From Planotetraspora mira (GTDB lineage: Bacteria; Actinomycetota; Actinomycetes; Streptosporangiales; Streptosporangiaceae): a stretch of 64,000 bases of DNA. The notes beneath the pieces are model-generated. The model worked only from the letters and a program-made list of their open reading frames with translations, was not told the DNA's origin and searched no databases. Both the position numbers and the translations under genes were made by a program. Where the stretch lies: NCBI RefSeq assembly GCF_016863275.1, contig NZ_BOOO01000001.1, positions 124,001 through 188,000 on the forward strand, read 5' to 3'. Numbering within the stretch: the stretch's first letter is position 1; each line of letters starts with the position of its first letter. Shown here one piece after another: positions 1 through 8,197 of the stretch.

Positions 1-1
1 G

Positions 2-769
2 GCTCCCCTCGCCTGGCTGGGCCTGGCATACCTGGGCTCCCTGGCCGCCCTGTTCGTGACCGCTTTCTGGTCGACCGACACCTTCACCGGCGACCTGGTC
101 AAGGTCTTCACCTGGGCCAACTTCCAGGACCTCGTCACGGGTGAGGTCTACCGGACGGTCGCCCTGCGCTCCCTCTGGGTCGCCGCCGCGGTGACGGTCA
201 TCGACCTGGTGATCGCCTTCCCCATGGCGTTCGCGATGGCCAAGCTCGCCTCGCCGCGGTCCCAGCGGTGGCTGGTGATCCTCGTCCTCACTCCCCTGTG
301 GGCCTCCTACCTGGTCAAGGCGTACGCCTGGCGGGTGTTGCTCTCGTCCGGCGGCATCCTCGGCTGGGGGTACGGCCTGACCGCGACGATCGCGACGCTC
401 TCCTACCTCTGGTTGCCGTACATGATCCTGCCGATCTACGCGGGTCTCGAACGGCTGCCCAACGCCCTGCTGGACGCGTCCGGCGACCTCGGGGCCCGCG
501 GCTGGCGGACGTTCAGGACCGTGGTGTGGCCGCTGACGTTCCCGGCCGTCGTCGCGGGCTCGATCTTCACGTTCTCGTTGTCGCTGGGCGACTACATCAC
601 CGTGAAGATCGTCGGCGGCAAGTCGCAGCTCATCGGCAACGTCGTCTACGACAACATCGGCGCGGCCAACAACCTCCCCTTCGCCGCGGCCGTGGCCACC
701 GTCCCAGTCCTGATCATGCTGGTCTACCTCGCGGCCGTCCGCCGTACCGGCGCGCTGGACAACCTGTGA
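2..769 (+). CDS. ABC importer permease, spermidine/putrescine (PotB) type, 5' end cut by window
   Basis: This is an inner-membrane permease of a polyamine-type ABC importer. The frame is open to the left edge of the window, and the residues before the GTG at 56 form a hydrophobic helix (PLAWLGLAYLGSLAALF), so the true start lies outside the window. Further membrane segments follow, and the cytoplasmic coupling loop is visible as DASGDLGARGWRTFRTVVWPL, the EAA-type motif that docks on the ATPase. The next gene, 13 bases downstream on the same strand, is the partner permease. The ATPase and binding protein are not seen and are presumably upstream. The substrate class (polyamine or similar small cation) is inferred from family resemblance only. 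Confidence 0.88.
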   Translation, partial: APLAWLGLAYLGSLAALFVTAFWSTDTFTGDLVKVFTWANFQDLVTGEVYRTVALRSLWVAAAVTVIDLVIAFPMAFAMAKLASPRSQRWLVILVLTPLWASYLVKAYAWRVLLSSGGILGWGYGLTATIATLSYLWLPYMILPIYAGLERLPNALLDASGDLGARGWRTFRTVVWPLTFPAVVAGSIFTFSLSLGDYITVKIVGGKSQLIGNVVYDNIGAANNLPFAAAVATVPVLIMLVYLAAVRRTGALDNL

Positions 770-782
770 AGAAGGAGACGCG

Positions 783-1580
783 GTGAATCTGTCCCGTCCG
801 GCCCGCCTGCTGCTCAGGACCGCGCTGGTCCTCGGCCTCGGCGTCATCTACGTGCCGCTGGCCGTGGTGATCCTCAACTCCTTCAACTCCGACCGCACCT
901 TCGGATGGCCGCCCCCGGGGCTGACGTTCCAGTGGTGGCATTCGGCATGGAACTCCAGCGGTGTCCGCGACGCCCTGTGGACCTCGGTCCAGGCGGGGCT
1001 CGGCGCCACCGCGATCGCCCTCGTCCTCGGCACGATGGCCGCCTTCGCCGTACAGCGTTACCGGTTCTTCGGCAAGAACAGCGTCTCGCTGCTCATCGTG
1101 CTGCCGATCGCGCTGCCGGGGATCGTGACCGGCATCGCGCTGAGTAACACCTTCCACACGGTCCTGGGGATCCCCCTCGGAATGCTGACGGTGATCGTCG
1201 GGCACGCCACCTTCTGCGTGGTCACGGTCTACAACAACGTGCTGGCGCGCCTGCGCCGGATGGGTCTGGGGCTCGAGGAGGCGTCGGCCGACCTGGGCGC
1301 CGACACCTTCACCACGTTCCGCCTGGTCACGTTCCCGATGATGCGGTCGGCACTGCTCGCGGGCGGCCTGCTGGCCTTCGCGCTCTCGTTCGACGAGATC
1401 ATCGTGACCACGTTCACCTCGGGGGCGGGAGTCAGGACCCTGCCCATCTGGATCTTCGAGAACCTCTTCCGCCCGAACCAGGCTCCCGTGGTCAACGTGG
1501 TCGCCGCCGCCCTCATCGTCGTCTCGATCGTCCCCATCTACCTCGCCCAGCGGCTTTCAGGCGAGACGACCACGCACTGA
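783..1580 (+). CDS. ABC importer permease, spermidine/putrescine (PotC) type
   Basis: A 265-residue multi-spanning permease that should pair with the preceding PotB-like protein to form the membrane channel of a polyamine-type importer. It opens with a hydrophobic segment (LLLRTALVLGLGVIYVPLAVVI), has about six such stretches, and carries the coupling loop EASADLGADTFTTFRLVTFP near residues 162-181. The GTG start is supported by an AAGGAG box at 772-777. The stop TGA abuts, with no spacer, the stop of the exporter gene on the other strand (TGATCA at 1578-1583). The length is usual for the family; the substrate is not determined by the sequence. Confidence 0.9.
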   Translation: MNLSRPARLLLRTALVLGLGVIYVPLAVVILNSFNSDRTFGWPPPGLTFQWWHSAWNSSGVRDALWTSVQAGLGATAIALVLGTMAAFAVQRYRFFGKNSVSLLIVLPIALPGIVTGIALSNTFHTVLGIPLGMLTVIVGHATFCVVTVYNNVLARLRRMGLGLEEASADLGADTFTTFRLVTFPMMRSALLAGGLLAFALSFDEIIVTTFTSGAGVRTLPIWIFENLFRPNQAPVVNVVAAALIVVSIVPIYLAQRLSGETTTH

Positions 1581-3392
1581 TCAGGAGGAATGGGTGGCCG
1601 ACGTCCAGGAGTCGTAGAGGTCGGCGTAGACGCCCGGCTCCTGGACCAGGACGGCGTGGGGACCCCGCTGGACGATGCGCCCGTGCTCGAACACGATGAC
1701 CTCGTCGGCCGCCTGGGCGGTCGACAGCCGGTGGGCGATGGAGACGGCGCTGCGGCCGCGGGTCACGCCGTCGAGCGCGCGAGCCAGCCGCACCTCGGTG
1801 GCCGGGTCGACGGCCGAGGTGGCCTCGTCCAGCAGCAGCAGGTCGGGATCCGCCAGGTAGGCCCTGGCGAGCGCCACGAGTTGCCGCTCCCCCGCCGACA
1901 GCGACTCCCCGCGCTGGCCCACGGCCGTGTCCAGCCCCGCGGGCAGGCCGTCGACCCAGTCGGCCAGGCCCAGTTCGGTCACGGCCAGCCGTACGTCGTC
2001 GAGGGTCGCGGACGGGCGCCCGAAGCGGATGTTGTCCGCCAGGGACGAGTCGAACAGGAACCCGTCCTGAGGGACCATCACGATCCGTTCCCGCAGGGAG
2101 GAGAACCGCACCTTCCGCAGGTCGACGCCGTCGACGAGGATCCGGCCCGAGGTCGGGTCCATGAGCCGGGTGAGCAGCTTGGCGAACGTCGTCTTGCCCG
2201 ATCCGGTCTCGCCCACGATGGCCACGCGGCTGCGCGGCCCGATCTCCACCGCGACGTCGTGGAGCACGGGGGCACCGCCCGGATAGGCGAAGCCGACGTT
2301 CTCGAACTCCACGGAGATCGGCCCCCGCGGCAGCGTCGCGCCGTCCGCGGGGTCGGCGACGTCGGCGGGGGTGTCGAGGACGCCGAGGATGCGCCGCCAT
2401 CCGGCGATGGCGTTCTGCGCCTCGTTCAGCACCTCGGTCGCGGTCTGCAGCGGGCTGATGAACAGGGTGATCAGGAAGAGGAACGCGATGAGCCTGCCCG
2501 GCGTGATGGAGCCGGAGACGCCGAGCTCCACCCCTGCCACCACGACGCCCGCGACGGCGATGGCGGCGACCAGCTCGGTGATCGGGAACGTGAACCCGAT
2601 GATCTTCTGGGCCCTGGTCTGCGCCTTGCGCTGCTCGTCCACCGCCGCGCCGATCCGCGCGGCCGTACGGTCCTCCGAGCCGTAGGCCCGGATGACGGCG
2701 CTGCCGACGACCGACTCGCTGACGCCGGCGAGGACGTCGCCGGTCCGCTCGCGGACGCGGATGTACGCCCGGGCGACCAGCCGCTGGAACCGCGGCAGGG
2801 CGATCACCAGCGGCAGGAAGCAGGCCCAGACCAGCAGGGTGAGCTGCCAGGAGTAGACCGCCATGAGGACGGTCGCGACCAACAGTTGCCCGAGGGCCAC
2901 GATGACGAGCAGGCCGCCCCACTGCATGAACGTGCTGATCTGGTCGACGTCGCTCGTCACCCGCGAGACCAGCGCGCCGCGCCGCTCGGAGTTCTGGGTG
3001 AGCACCGACAGGTCGTGCACGTGGCGGAAGCCCTTGCCCCGCAGGGTGGCGAGGCCGGACTCGGTCGACTTGTAGAGCCGGACGTTCATCAGGTAGCCGC
3101 ACAGGGCGGTCAGCAGGACGGCGACGGCGCACAGGGCGGTCGCGTTCCGGATGAACGGCACGTCGGGCACGTCGCCGAGCCCCCGGTCGATCACCTGCTG
3201 CACGGCGATGGGGACGATGACCTTGCCGAGGGTCGCCAGCACGGCGAGGCACACCGTGCCCAGGAGTCCGTTGCGGAATTCGGGCGACAACCGCAGGCCG
3301 TGCCGTATGGTCTCGAACGCCGTCCGCTCGGCGGCCTGGAGGCCGCCCGGCTTTTCGCCCTCGGTCGTGGTCTCCTCTGTCACGGCGGTCAT
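1581..3392 (-). CDS. Heterodimeric ABC exporter, catalytically competent half (TMD-NBD)
   Basis: A 603-residue half-transporter with an N-terminal six-helix membrane domain (about residues 45-330) and a C-terminal ATPase. The nucleotide-binding domain has Walker A GETGSGKTT, a non-canonical signature LSAGERQ, Walker B LLLLDEATSAVD with the catalytic Glu, and the switch histidine in AHRLST. The ATG at 3392 overlaps the TGA of the upstream exporter gene by four bases (ATGA), so the two are translationally coupled and probably form one transporter. A longer reading without this start would run through the upstream gene and was rejected. Such pairs export drugs, lipids or peptides; the cargo is unknown. 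Confidence 0.9.
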   Translation of the reverse strand: MTAVTEETTTEGEKPGGLQAAERTAFETIRHGLRLSPEFRNGLLGTVCLAVLATLGKVIVPIAVQQVIDRGLGDVPDVPFIRNATALCAVAVLLTALCGYLMNVRLYKSTESGLATLRGKGFRHVHDLSVLTQNSERRGALVSRVTSDVDQISTFMQWGGLLVIVALGQLLVATVLMAVYSWQLTLLVWACFLPLVIALPRFQRLVARAYIRVRERTGDVLAGVSESVVGSAVIRAYGSEDRTAARIGAAVDEQRKAQTRAQKIIGFTFPITELVAAIAVAGVVVAGVELGVSGSITPGRLIAFLFLITLFISPLQTATEVLNEAQNAIAGWRRILGVLDTPADVADPADGATLPRGPISVEFENVGFAYPGGAPVLHDVAVEIGPRSRVAIVGETGSGKTTFAKLLTRLMDPTSGRILVDGVDLRKVRFSSLRERIVMVPQDGFLFDSSLADNIRFGRPSATLDDVRLAVTELGLADWVDGLPAGLDTAVGQRGESLSAGERQLVALARAYLADPDLLLLDEATSAVDPATEVRLARALDGVTRGRSAVSIAHRLSTAQAADEVIVFEHGRIVQRGPHAVLVQEPGVYADLYDSWTSATHSS

Positions 3393-5209
3393 GCCACGAT
3401 CTCCTCGTCGGTGTCGAGCGCGGCCCGTTCGGCCTCCTCGCGCTCGTATGCGGTGACCAGGTCCCGGTAGCCCGCGCAGCGCTCCAGCAACAGCTCGTGG
3501 GGGCCCTGGTCGACGACCCTGCCGTGTTCCAGGTAGACGACCTCGTCCGCCAGGGCGATCGTCGCCATCCGGTAGGCGACGACGATCACCGTTGAACCGG
3601 CCGCGCCCTCGCGCAGGCCGTGCAGGATGCGCTTCTCCACCTGGGGGTCCACGCTGGAGGTGGCGTCGTCGAGGATGAGCAGCCGGGGCGTGCGGACGAT
3701 CGCCCGGGCGAGCGCGATCCGCTGCCGCTGCCCGCCCGACAACGACGTGCCCCGCTCGCCGACACGCGTGTCCAGCCCGGACGGCAATGCGCTGACGAAC
3801 CCGTCCGCCTGGGCCAGCCGCAGGGCCGCCCACACGGTCTCGTCCGGCACGTCCCGGCCCACCGTGATGTTGCCGCGGACGGTGTCGTCGAACAGGAACG
3901 TCTGCTGGAGCACCAGGGCCACCGCGTCGCTCACCCCGCCCCTCGCGACCTCGCGCAGGTCGGTGCCGTCGATCCGTACGGCGCCGGCGGCGGGGTCGAT
4001 CAGCCGCCCGAGCAGCAGGGTCAGCGTGGACTTGCCCGAACCCGTCGGCCCCACGACGGCGACGGTGCGGCCGGGCGCCACCTCGAACGTCACGTCGGTG
4101 AGCACGGAGGCGTCGGGAAGGTAGCCGTAGCTCACCCCGTCGGCCCGCACGCCCGCGGGGCTGTCGCCGGCCAGGTCCGCCGTGCCGTACTCCATGGACC
4201 CGGTGGCGTCGAGGACGTCCTGCACCCGGGTCCAGCCGACGACGCTGCGGGGAAGCTCGGCGAGCACCCAGCCGAGCGCCCGGACGGGGAAGGCGAGGAG
4301 CGTGAAGAGGTAGGCGACCTGGATCAGGTCTCCGGCGACGACGTCGCGGGCTTCGAGCCGCATCGCGCCGACCAGCAGCACGGCCAGCACGCCGATCGTC
4401 GGCAGGGCCTCGAGCAGCGGGTCGAACAATCCGCGCACCCGGCCGACGGCGACGTTGGCGTCGCGCAACTCGTCGGCGCGCACCTGGAACCGGCGGGCCT
4501 CCGCGTCCTCCCGGCCGAGCGTCTTCACGACGAGCGCGCCGTCGAAACTCTCGTGCGCCACCTCGCTCACCTCGGCCCTGAGCTGCTGCGCGCGCATCGC
4601 GAGAGGGGACAGCCTGCGCTGGTAGATCAGGTTCAGTACGGCGATCGCCGGAAATATCAGGAAACCGACGACGGCGAGGACGGGGTCGATGAGCAGGATC
4701 GCCCCCGCCGCCGTCACGAGCATCACGATGACGCCCACAGCCATCGGAAGGGGCGCGAGCGGCGCCCAGGCCGCCTCGACGTCGGAGTTGGCGTTGGACA
4801 GCAGCTGACCCGTCGGATGCAGGTGGTGCCAGGCCAGTGGCAGCCGCAGGTACTGCCGGGTCACCGCGCGCCGCGAACGGGCCTGCATCCGGTACTGCAT
4901 GACTCCGGCGAGGATCCGCCTGCCCATGATCCCGGCGGCCTTGAACACCGCGACGCCGACGATCAGCAGGGCCGCCGCGACCAGCGCGCCGGTGTGGGCG
5001 CGGCCGTCACGGAAGGCGGGCAGCACGACGTCGTCCGTCGCCCGGCCGAGGGCCCAGGAGGAGCCGACGGTCATGATGCCGTAGACCGCGCTCGCGAGCA
5101 CCGCGCTGGTGAAGATGCGCGGCTCGGCCCTGATCGCCATGCCGATGACCCGCAGACCGCGGGTCATGACGGATTTACTCGGCCGCGCGGGGGAGTCCTT
5201 CGACGGCAC
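3389..5209 (-). CDS. Heterodimeric ABC exporter, degenerate-site half (TMD-NBD)
   Basis: A 606-residue half-transporter, first gene of a two-gene operon. The membrane domain covers about residues 20-320. The ATPase has Walker A GPTGSGKST and a canonical signature LSGGQRQR, but Walker B reads LLILDDATSSVD, with Asp where the catalytic Glu is expected, and the switch histidine is replaced by Tyr (VVAYRMA). This gives one weak and one consensus ATP site, as in BmrCD- or TM287/288-type heterodimers. The GTG start has a GAGAGG box about eight bases upstream. The divergent region upstream holds an AT-rich candidate promoter. Substrate unknown. Confidence 0.9.
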   Translation of the reverse strand: MPSKDSPARPSKSVMTRGLRVIGMAIRAEPRIFTSAVLASAVYGIMTVGSSWALGRATDDVVLPAFRDGRAHTGALVAAALLIVGVAVFKAAGIMGRRILAGVMQYRMQARSRRAVTRQYLRLPLAWHHLHPTGQLLSNANSDVEAAWAPLAPLPMAVGVIVMLVTAAGAILLIDPVLAVVGFLIFPAIAVLNLIYQRRLSPLAMRAQQLRAEVSEVAHESFDGALVVKTLGREDAEARRFQVRADELRDANVAVGRVRGLFDPLLEALPTIGVLAVLLVGAMRLEARDVVAGDLIQVAYLFTLLAFPVRALGWVLAELPRSVVGWTRVQDVLDATGSMEYGTADLAGDSPAGVRADGVSYGYLPDASVLTDVTFEVAPGRTVAVVGPTGSGKSTLTLLLGRLIDPAAGAVRIDGTDLREVARGGVSDAVALVLQQTFLFDDTVRGNITVGRDVPDETVWAALRLAQADGFVSALPSGLDTRVGERGTSLSGGQRQRIALARAIVRTPRLLILDDATSSVDPQVEKRILHGLREGAAGSTVIVVAYRMATIALADEVVYLEHGRVVDQGPHELLLERCAGYRDLVTAYEREEAERAALDTDEEIVA

Positions 5210-5331
5210 GCCGGGTTTCCTCTCGGTCGGGGACGTTCTGGCCGCCCGCTCCGAGCGCCAGCGAATCGGACGTTACCTACCCCGGCGCGCACACGAATCG
5301 GCCTCTCGACCGACGCCACACCAAGCCTTTA

Positions 5332-5361
5332 GTCCTAGATATTCCATATCATCACGATCAA
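5332..5361 (-). promoter_or_regulatory. Candidate promoter of the ABC exporter operon
   Basis: On the minus strand TTGATC (5361-5356) is followed after 16 bases by TCTAGG (5339-5334), in the most AT-rich patch of the divergent region. A short inverted repeat GATAT-TCC-ATATC (5338-5350) sits between the two boxes and could be a repressor site. Assigned by eye; the hexamers match consensus only in part. Confidence 0.35.
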
Positions 5362-5411
5362 CCGGATTATTCCTTGACGGGCCTGGTGATCGTGACGCGG
5401 GTGATCGGGGC

Positions 5412-5423
5412 TAGGCTGCCCTC
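5412..5423 (+). promoter_or_regulatory. Leaderless-type -10 box before the TIGR03085-like gene
   Basis: TAGGCT at 5412-5417 stands six bases before the GTG at 5424, and no Shine-Dalgarno box precedes that GTG. The -10 to start distance implies that transcription begins at or near the start codon, the leaderless arrangement common in actinobacteria. No clear -35 box was found. Confidence 0.55.
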
Positions 5424-6056
5424 GTGAGTTTTGTACGGGACGAACGTGCGGCCATCTCCACCACACTGGACGAGTTCGGTCCCGATGCTCCCACGCTCTG
5501 CGAGGGATGGACGACGGCGGATCTCGCCGCGCACCTCGTGCTCCGTGAGCGCCGGCCCGACGCCGCGGGGGGCATCGCGCTCAGTTTCCTGTCCGGCTAC
5601 ACCGGCTCCGTCCAGAACCGCCTCAAGAACGGGCGGTCCTATGCCGAACTGGTCGAGTTCGTACGGCAGGGCCCGCCGGTCTGGTCCCCGTACCGCATCC
5701 CCGGCATCGACAAGGTCGTGAACTCCGTCGAGTTGTTCGTCCACCACGAGGACGTCAGACGCGCCCGGCCCGGCTGGGAGCCCCGCGTGCTGCCTCCGGA
5801 GGCCGAGGAGTCGCTGTGGCGGCAACTCAAGAGCGGCGCCCGCCTCTTCCTGCGCAAATCGCCGGTCGGCGTCCTGCTCCGGCGCACCGGCGGCGGCGAG
5901 GTGACGGCCGGGAAGACCGCGCCCGAGGTGGTCGTCAGCGGTGAGACCGGCGAGCTGATCCTGTTCGCCTTCGGCCGGGGCGAGCACGCCCGGGTGACCT
6001 TCGACGGCGACGAGGGCGCGGTGCGGCGGCTGCGCGAGACGCCTCTGGGCATGTGA
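5424..6056 (+). CDS. TIGR03085-like DinB/MDMPI-family protein
   Basis: A 210-residue protein of the mycothiol-dependent maleylpyruvate isomerase / DinB-like helical superfamily. Features seen are the N-terminal CEGWTTADLAAHLVLRE segment with the metal-ligand-type His, and the downstream SVELFVHHEDVRRA segment with two adjacent His, which fit a three-His metal site. The C-terminal half (GELILFAFGR) resembles the small C-terminal domain of the family. It is conserved in actinobacteria but its reaction is unknown. It is probably transcribed alone from a leaderless promoter (see 5412-5423). Confidence 0.8.
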   Translation: MSFVRDERAAISTTLDEFGPDAPTLCEGWTTADLAAHLVLRERRPDAAGGIALSFLSGYTGSVQNRLKNGRSYAELVEFVRQGPPVWSPYRIPGIDKVVNSVELFVHHEDVRRARPGWEPRVLPPEAEESLWRQLKSGARLFLRKSPVGVLLRRTGGGEVTAGKTAPEVVVSGETGELILFAFGRGEHARVTFDGDEGAVRRLRETPLGM

Positions 6057-6142
6057 CACGGTAAATCGATCTAGACGGAAATCACGCGTAACCTTGGCGC
6101 GATGCGGCAGCATGAGGGCAGTGCCTCATGGTTGGAGCCCCG

Positions 6143-6307
6143 ATGAACGCCAAGAAGATAATCACCTATGTGGTCGTCGCCTTCGTGATCTTCTACCTGT
6201 TCACCCAGCCCACGGCCGCAGCCGCCGCGGTCAGGGGCCTGTTCGGGGGCGTCAGCACCGGCGCGGAACGCCTCTCGTCGTTCTTCACGACGCTCGTGAA
6301 CAGCTGA
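6143..6307 (+). CDS. 54-aa membrane microprotein, first of a paralogous pair
   Basis: This small gene encodes MNAKKIITYVVVAFVIFYLF followed by TQPTAAAAAVRGLFGGVSTG and a FFTTLV-type tail. One hydrophobic helix (about residues 6-21) follows a short basic N-terminus, giving a probable N-in single-span protein, or an uncleaved signal anchor, with an amphipathic C-terminal segment. A GGAG box at 6134-6137 supports the ATG. The next gene, 114 bases downstream, is a clear paralogue that keeps KK at positions 4-5, the FYL end of the helix, a QP dipeptide just after it, and a C-terminal FFTT. Two similar microproteins in tandem with normal codon bias argue for real genes. Function unknown. Confidence 0.72.
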   Translation: MNAKKIITYVVVAFVIFYLFTQPTAAAAAVRGLFGGVSTGAERLSSFFTTLVNS

Positions 6308-6421
6308 CCCTGCGCCTTCTCAGCGGATGGGATGGTAGGGGCTCGTGGCCTCCCGGCTAGTTATGATCTTCCGTGTCGCCGGGTACAAACAGCCGGGAAA
6401 CTGACTGCAGGAGGCCCCCCA

Positions 6422-6583
6422 ATGCAGGTCAAGAAGGTTCTTACGTACGCGGCCATCGCGTTCGTGGTCTTCTACCTCTACAACCAGCCGCGAGCCGCAG
6501 CCGGCGCCGTCAGCGGCGTGTTCGACACGATCAACACCGGCGCCACCCGTCTGGCGACCTTCTTCACGACGGTCCTGCAGTGA
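6422..6583 (+). CDS. 53-aa membrane microprotein, second of the paralogous pair
   Basis: This gene encodes MQVKKVLTYAAIAFVVFYLY, then a QP dipeptide, an Ala-rich stretch and a FFTTVLQ end. It has the same layout as its upstream neighbour (basic start, one helix at residues 6-20, 30-residue amphipathic tail). An ideal AGGAGG at 6409-6414 lies seven bases before the ATG, much stronger than the signal of its paralogue. A TATGAT box at 6362-6367 may be its own -10 element. It is followed by a hairpin terminator at 6593-6628. A longer in-frame reading from 6332 exists but lacks a ribosome site. Function unknown. Confidence 0.75.
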   Translation: MQVKKVLTYAAIAFVVFYLYNQPRAAAGAVSGVFDTINTGATRLATFFTTVLQ

Positions 6584-6592
6584 TGTGACCCC

Positions 6593-6634
6593 GGCCGGTG
6601 TGCCGAAGGGGATTCCGCACACCCGGCCTTCTCT
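6593..6634 (+). terminator. Hairpin terminator after the microprotein pair
   Basis: GGCCGGTGTGC (6593-6603) pairs with GCACACCCGGCC (6617-6628), leaving one bulged C and a 13-base loop, and is followed by TTCTCT. This separates the microprotein unit from the glutamine-synthetase-like gene. Confidence 0.6.
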
Positions 6635-6717
6635 CCACCCCGCGCACCGCGCCGAAAAGGCGGCGCGGTGGCGTGGCGGCCCTTCCGCCGACGGCTCCGC
6701 CGTGTTACGCAGGCAGG

Positions 6718-8124
6718 ATGGGAGACCGCCAAAGCGCCGCCGTCGCTCAACAACAACTCGATCCCGCAGCCCGCCGGATCCTCGAACGTGTCGAGGTCGA
6801 CGGCATCGAGCTGGTCCGATTCCTCTACGCCGACCACGGCGGAGTCATCCGCGGCAAGGCGGCGGGACGCTCCCGCCTCTCCGAACGGATCGGCACGGGC
6901 ATCGGCCACACGGTGGCGATGATGGCGATGTCGATGCTCGACCGTCTCCAGCCGGTCGAGGGCATGGGACCGGTGGGCGAGGTCCGCATCGTCCCCGATC
7001 CCGCGACCTTCGTGCCGCTCCCCTACGCGTCCGGCGCGGCGGCGATGCTCTCCGATCTCCGGCAGCTCGACGGGAGCCCGTGGGCGGCCTGCCCGCGAAC
7101 GTTCCTCAAGGACGCCATCGCCCTGCTCGGCTCGGAGGGCCTCACCCCCGTCGCGGCGTTCGAGCCCGAGTTCACCCTCGGCCGGCGGCTCCCCGATCCG
7201 ACCGGCGGCCCCGATCGGCTCGTCCCGATCGACGACAGCCTGTGCTACGCCGCGGCCGGGTTCGACCTCGCCCACGACTACACGATGGCGCTCGTACGCG
7301 CGCTGGAGGCGCAGGGGCTGCCGATCGAGCACTACTACCCCGAACTGGGAGCCGGCCAGCACGAGCTGTCCATCAGGCCCGCGACCGCGCTCAAAGCCGC
7401 CGACAACCACGTGATCTACCGGGAGACCGTCCGCGGAGTGGCCTTCCGGATGGCGATGTGGGCCTCGCTCGCGCCCAAGCCGATCGCCGACCAGGCGGGC
7501 AACGGCGCCCACCTGCATATCTCCCTCTGGGACGCCGATCTGGAGCACAACCTGTTCGCCGACGGCAAGGGCGGCCTGTCGGTGCTCGGCCGGCGCTTCA
7601 TCGCGGGCGTCCTCGCCCACCTGCCCGGCCTCGTGGCACTGACCTGCGCGAGCGTCAACAGTTACCGGCGCCTCCGGCCCCGCGCCTGGGCGAGCGCCTA
7701 CACCTGCTACGGCATGGACAATCGCGAGGCGGCGGTCCGGATCTGCTCCCCCATGGGCGGAAACGTCGAGGCGTCGACGAATCTCGAGATCAAGCCCTCG
7801 GATTCGTCGGCCAACCCGTACCTGTCGCTCGGCGCCGTCCTCCACGCGGGGCTGGACGGCATCCGGCGGGAGCTCGACCCCGGAAAGCCCGTCCTGGTGG
7901 ACCCCGACACGCTGAGCGCCAAGGAGCGAGCCCGTCTGGGCTGCGAGCGGCTCCCCTCATCCCTCGGCGAGGCTCTGGACGCCCTGGAGGCCGACCGGCT
8001 CCTCATGGACGCCCTGGGGCCCTTGCGGGGCGCCGCCTATCTGGCCGTCAAACGGTCGGAGGCCGCGGACTTCGCCGCCCAGGACGTCGCGTACGAGACC
8101 TTCCAGCACCTGCGGGCGTTCTGA
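6718..8124 (+). CDS. Glutamine-synthetase-family ligase (GlnA4-like, non-assimilatory)
   Basis: A 468-residue member of the glutamine synthetase fold, which joins glutamate and an amine with ATP. Seen are the N-terminal beta-grasp region, the glutamate/metal motif ELGAGQHELSI, the NGAHLHIS segment carrying the nucleotide-site His, and a C-terminal KPSDSSANPYLSLGA block. The conserved adenylylation loop (NLYDLPP) of assimilatory GlnA is absent. Together these point to a gamma-glutamyl-amine or polyamine-type ligase like the Streptomyces GlnA2-4 group rather than ammonia assimilation; the actual amine is not known. The ATG at 6718 is preferred (weak CAGG just upstream); an in-frame GTG at 6598 would add 40 residues inside the preceding terminator. 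A LacI regulator follows. Confidence 0.85.
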   Translation: MGDRQSAAVAQQQLDPAARRILERVEVDGIELVRFLYADHGGVIRGKAAGRSRLSERIGTGIGHTVAMMAMSMLDRLQPVEGMGPVGEVRIVPDPATFVPLPYASGAAAMLSDLRQLDGSPWAACPRTFLKDAIALLGSEGLTPVAAFEPEFTLGRRLPDPTGGPDRLVPIDDSLCYAAAGFDLAHDYTMALVRALEAQGLPIEHYYPELGAGQHELSIRPATALKAADNHVIYRETVRGVAFRMAMWASLAPKPIADQAGNGAHLHISLWDADLEHNLFADGKGGLSVLGRRFIAGVLAHLPGLVALTCASVNSYRRLRPRAWASAYTCYGMDNREAAVRICSPMGGNVEASTNLEIKPSDSSANPYLSLGAVLHAGLDGIRRELDPGKPVLVDPDTLSAKERARLGCERLPSSLGEALDALEADRLLMDALGPLRGAAYLAVKRSEAADFAAQDVAYETFQHLRAF

Positions 8125-8197
8125 CCCGCCGGCCGGCCCCCGGAAAGGCGCGCCCCGGGCTGGCGCGGCCCCTGCGGCTCCGTTTTAATCGGCTTCG

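Noticed and set aside
1590-3470. A 626-codon frame opposite the ABC exporter
   Set aside because: Shadow of an ABC transporter with all motifs present on the other strand.
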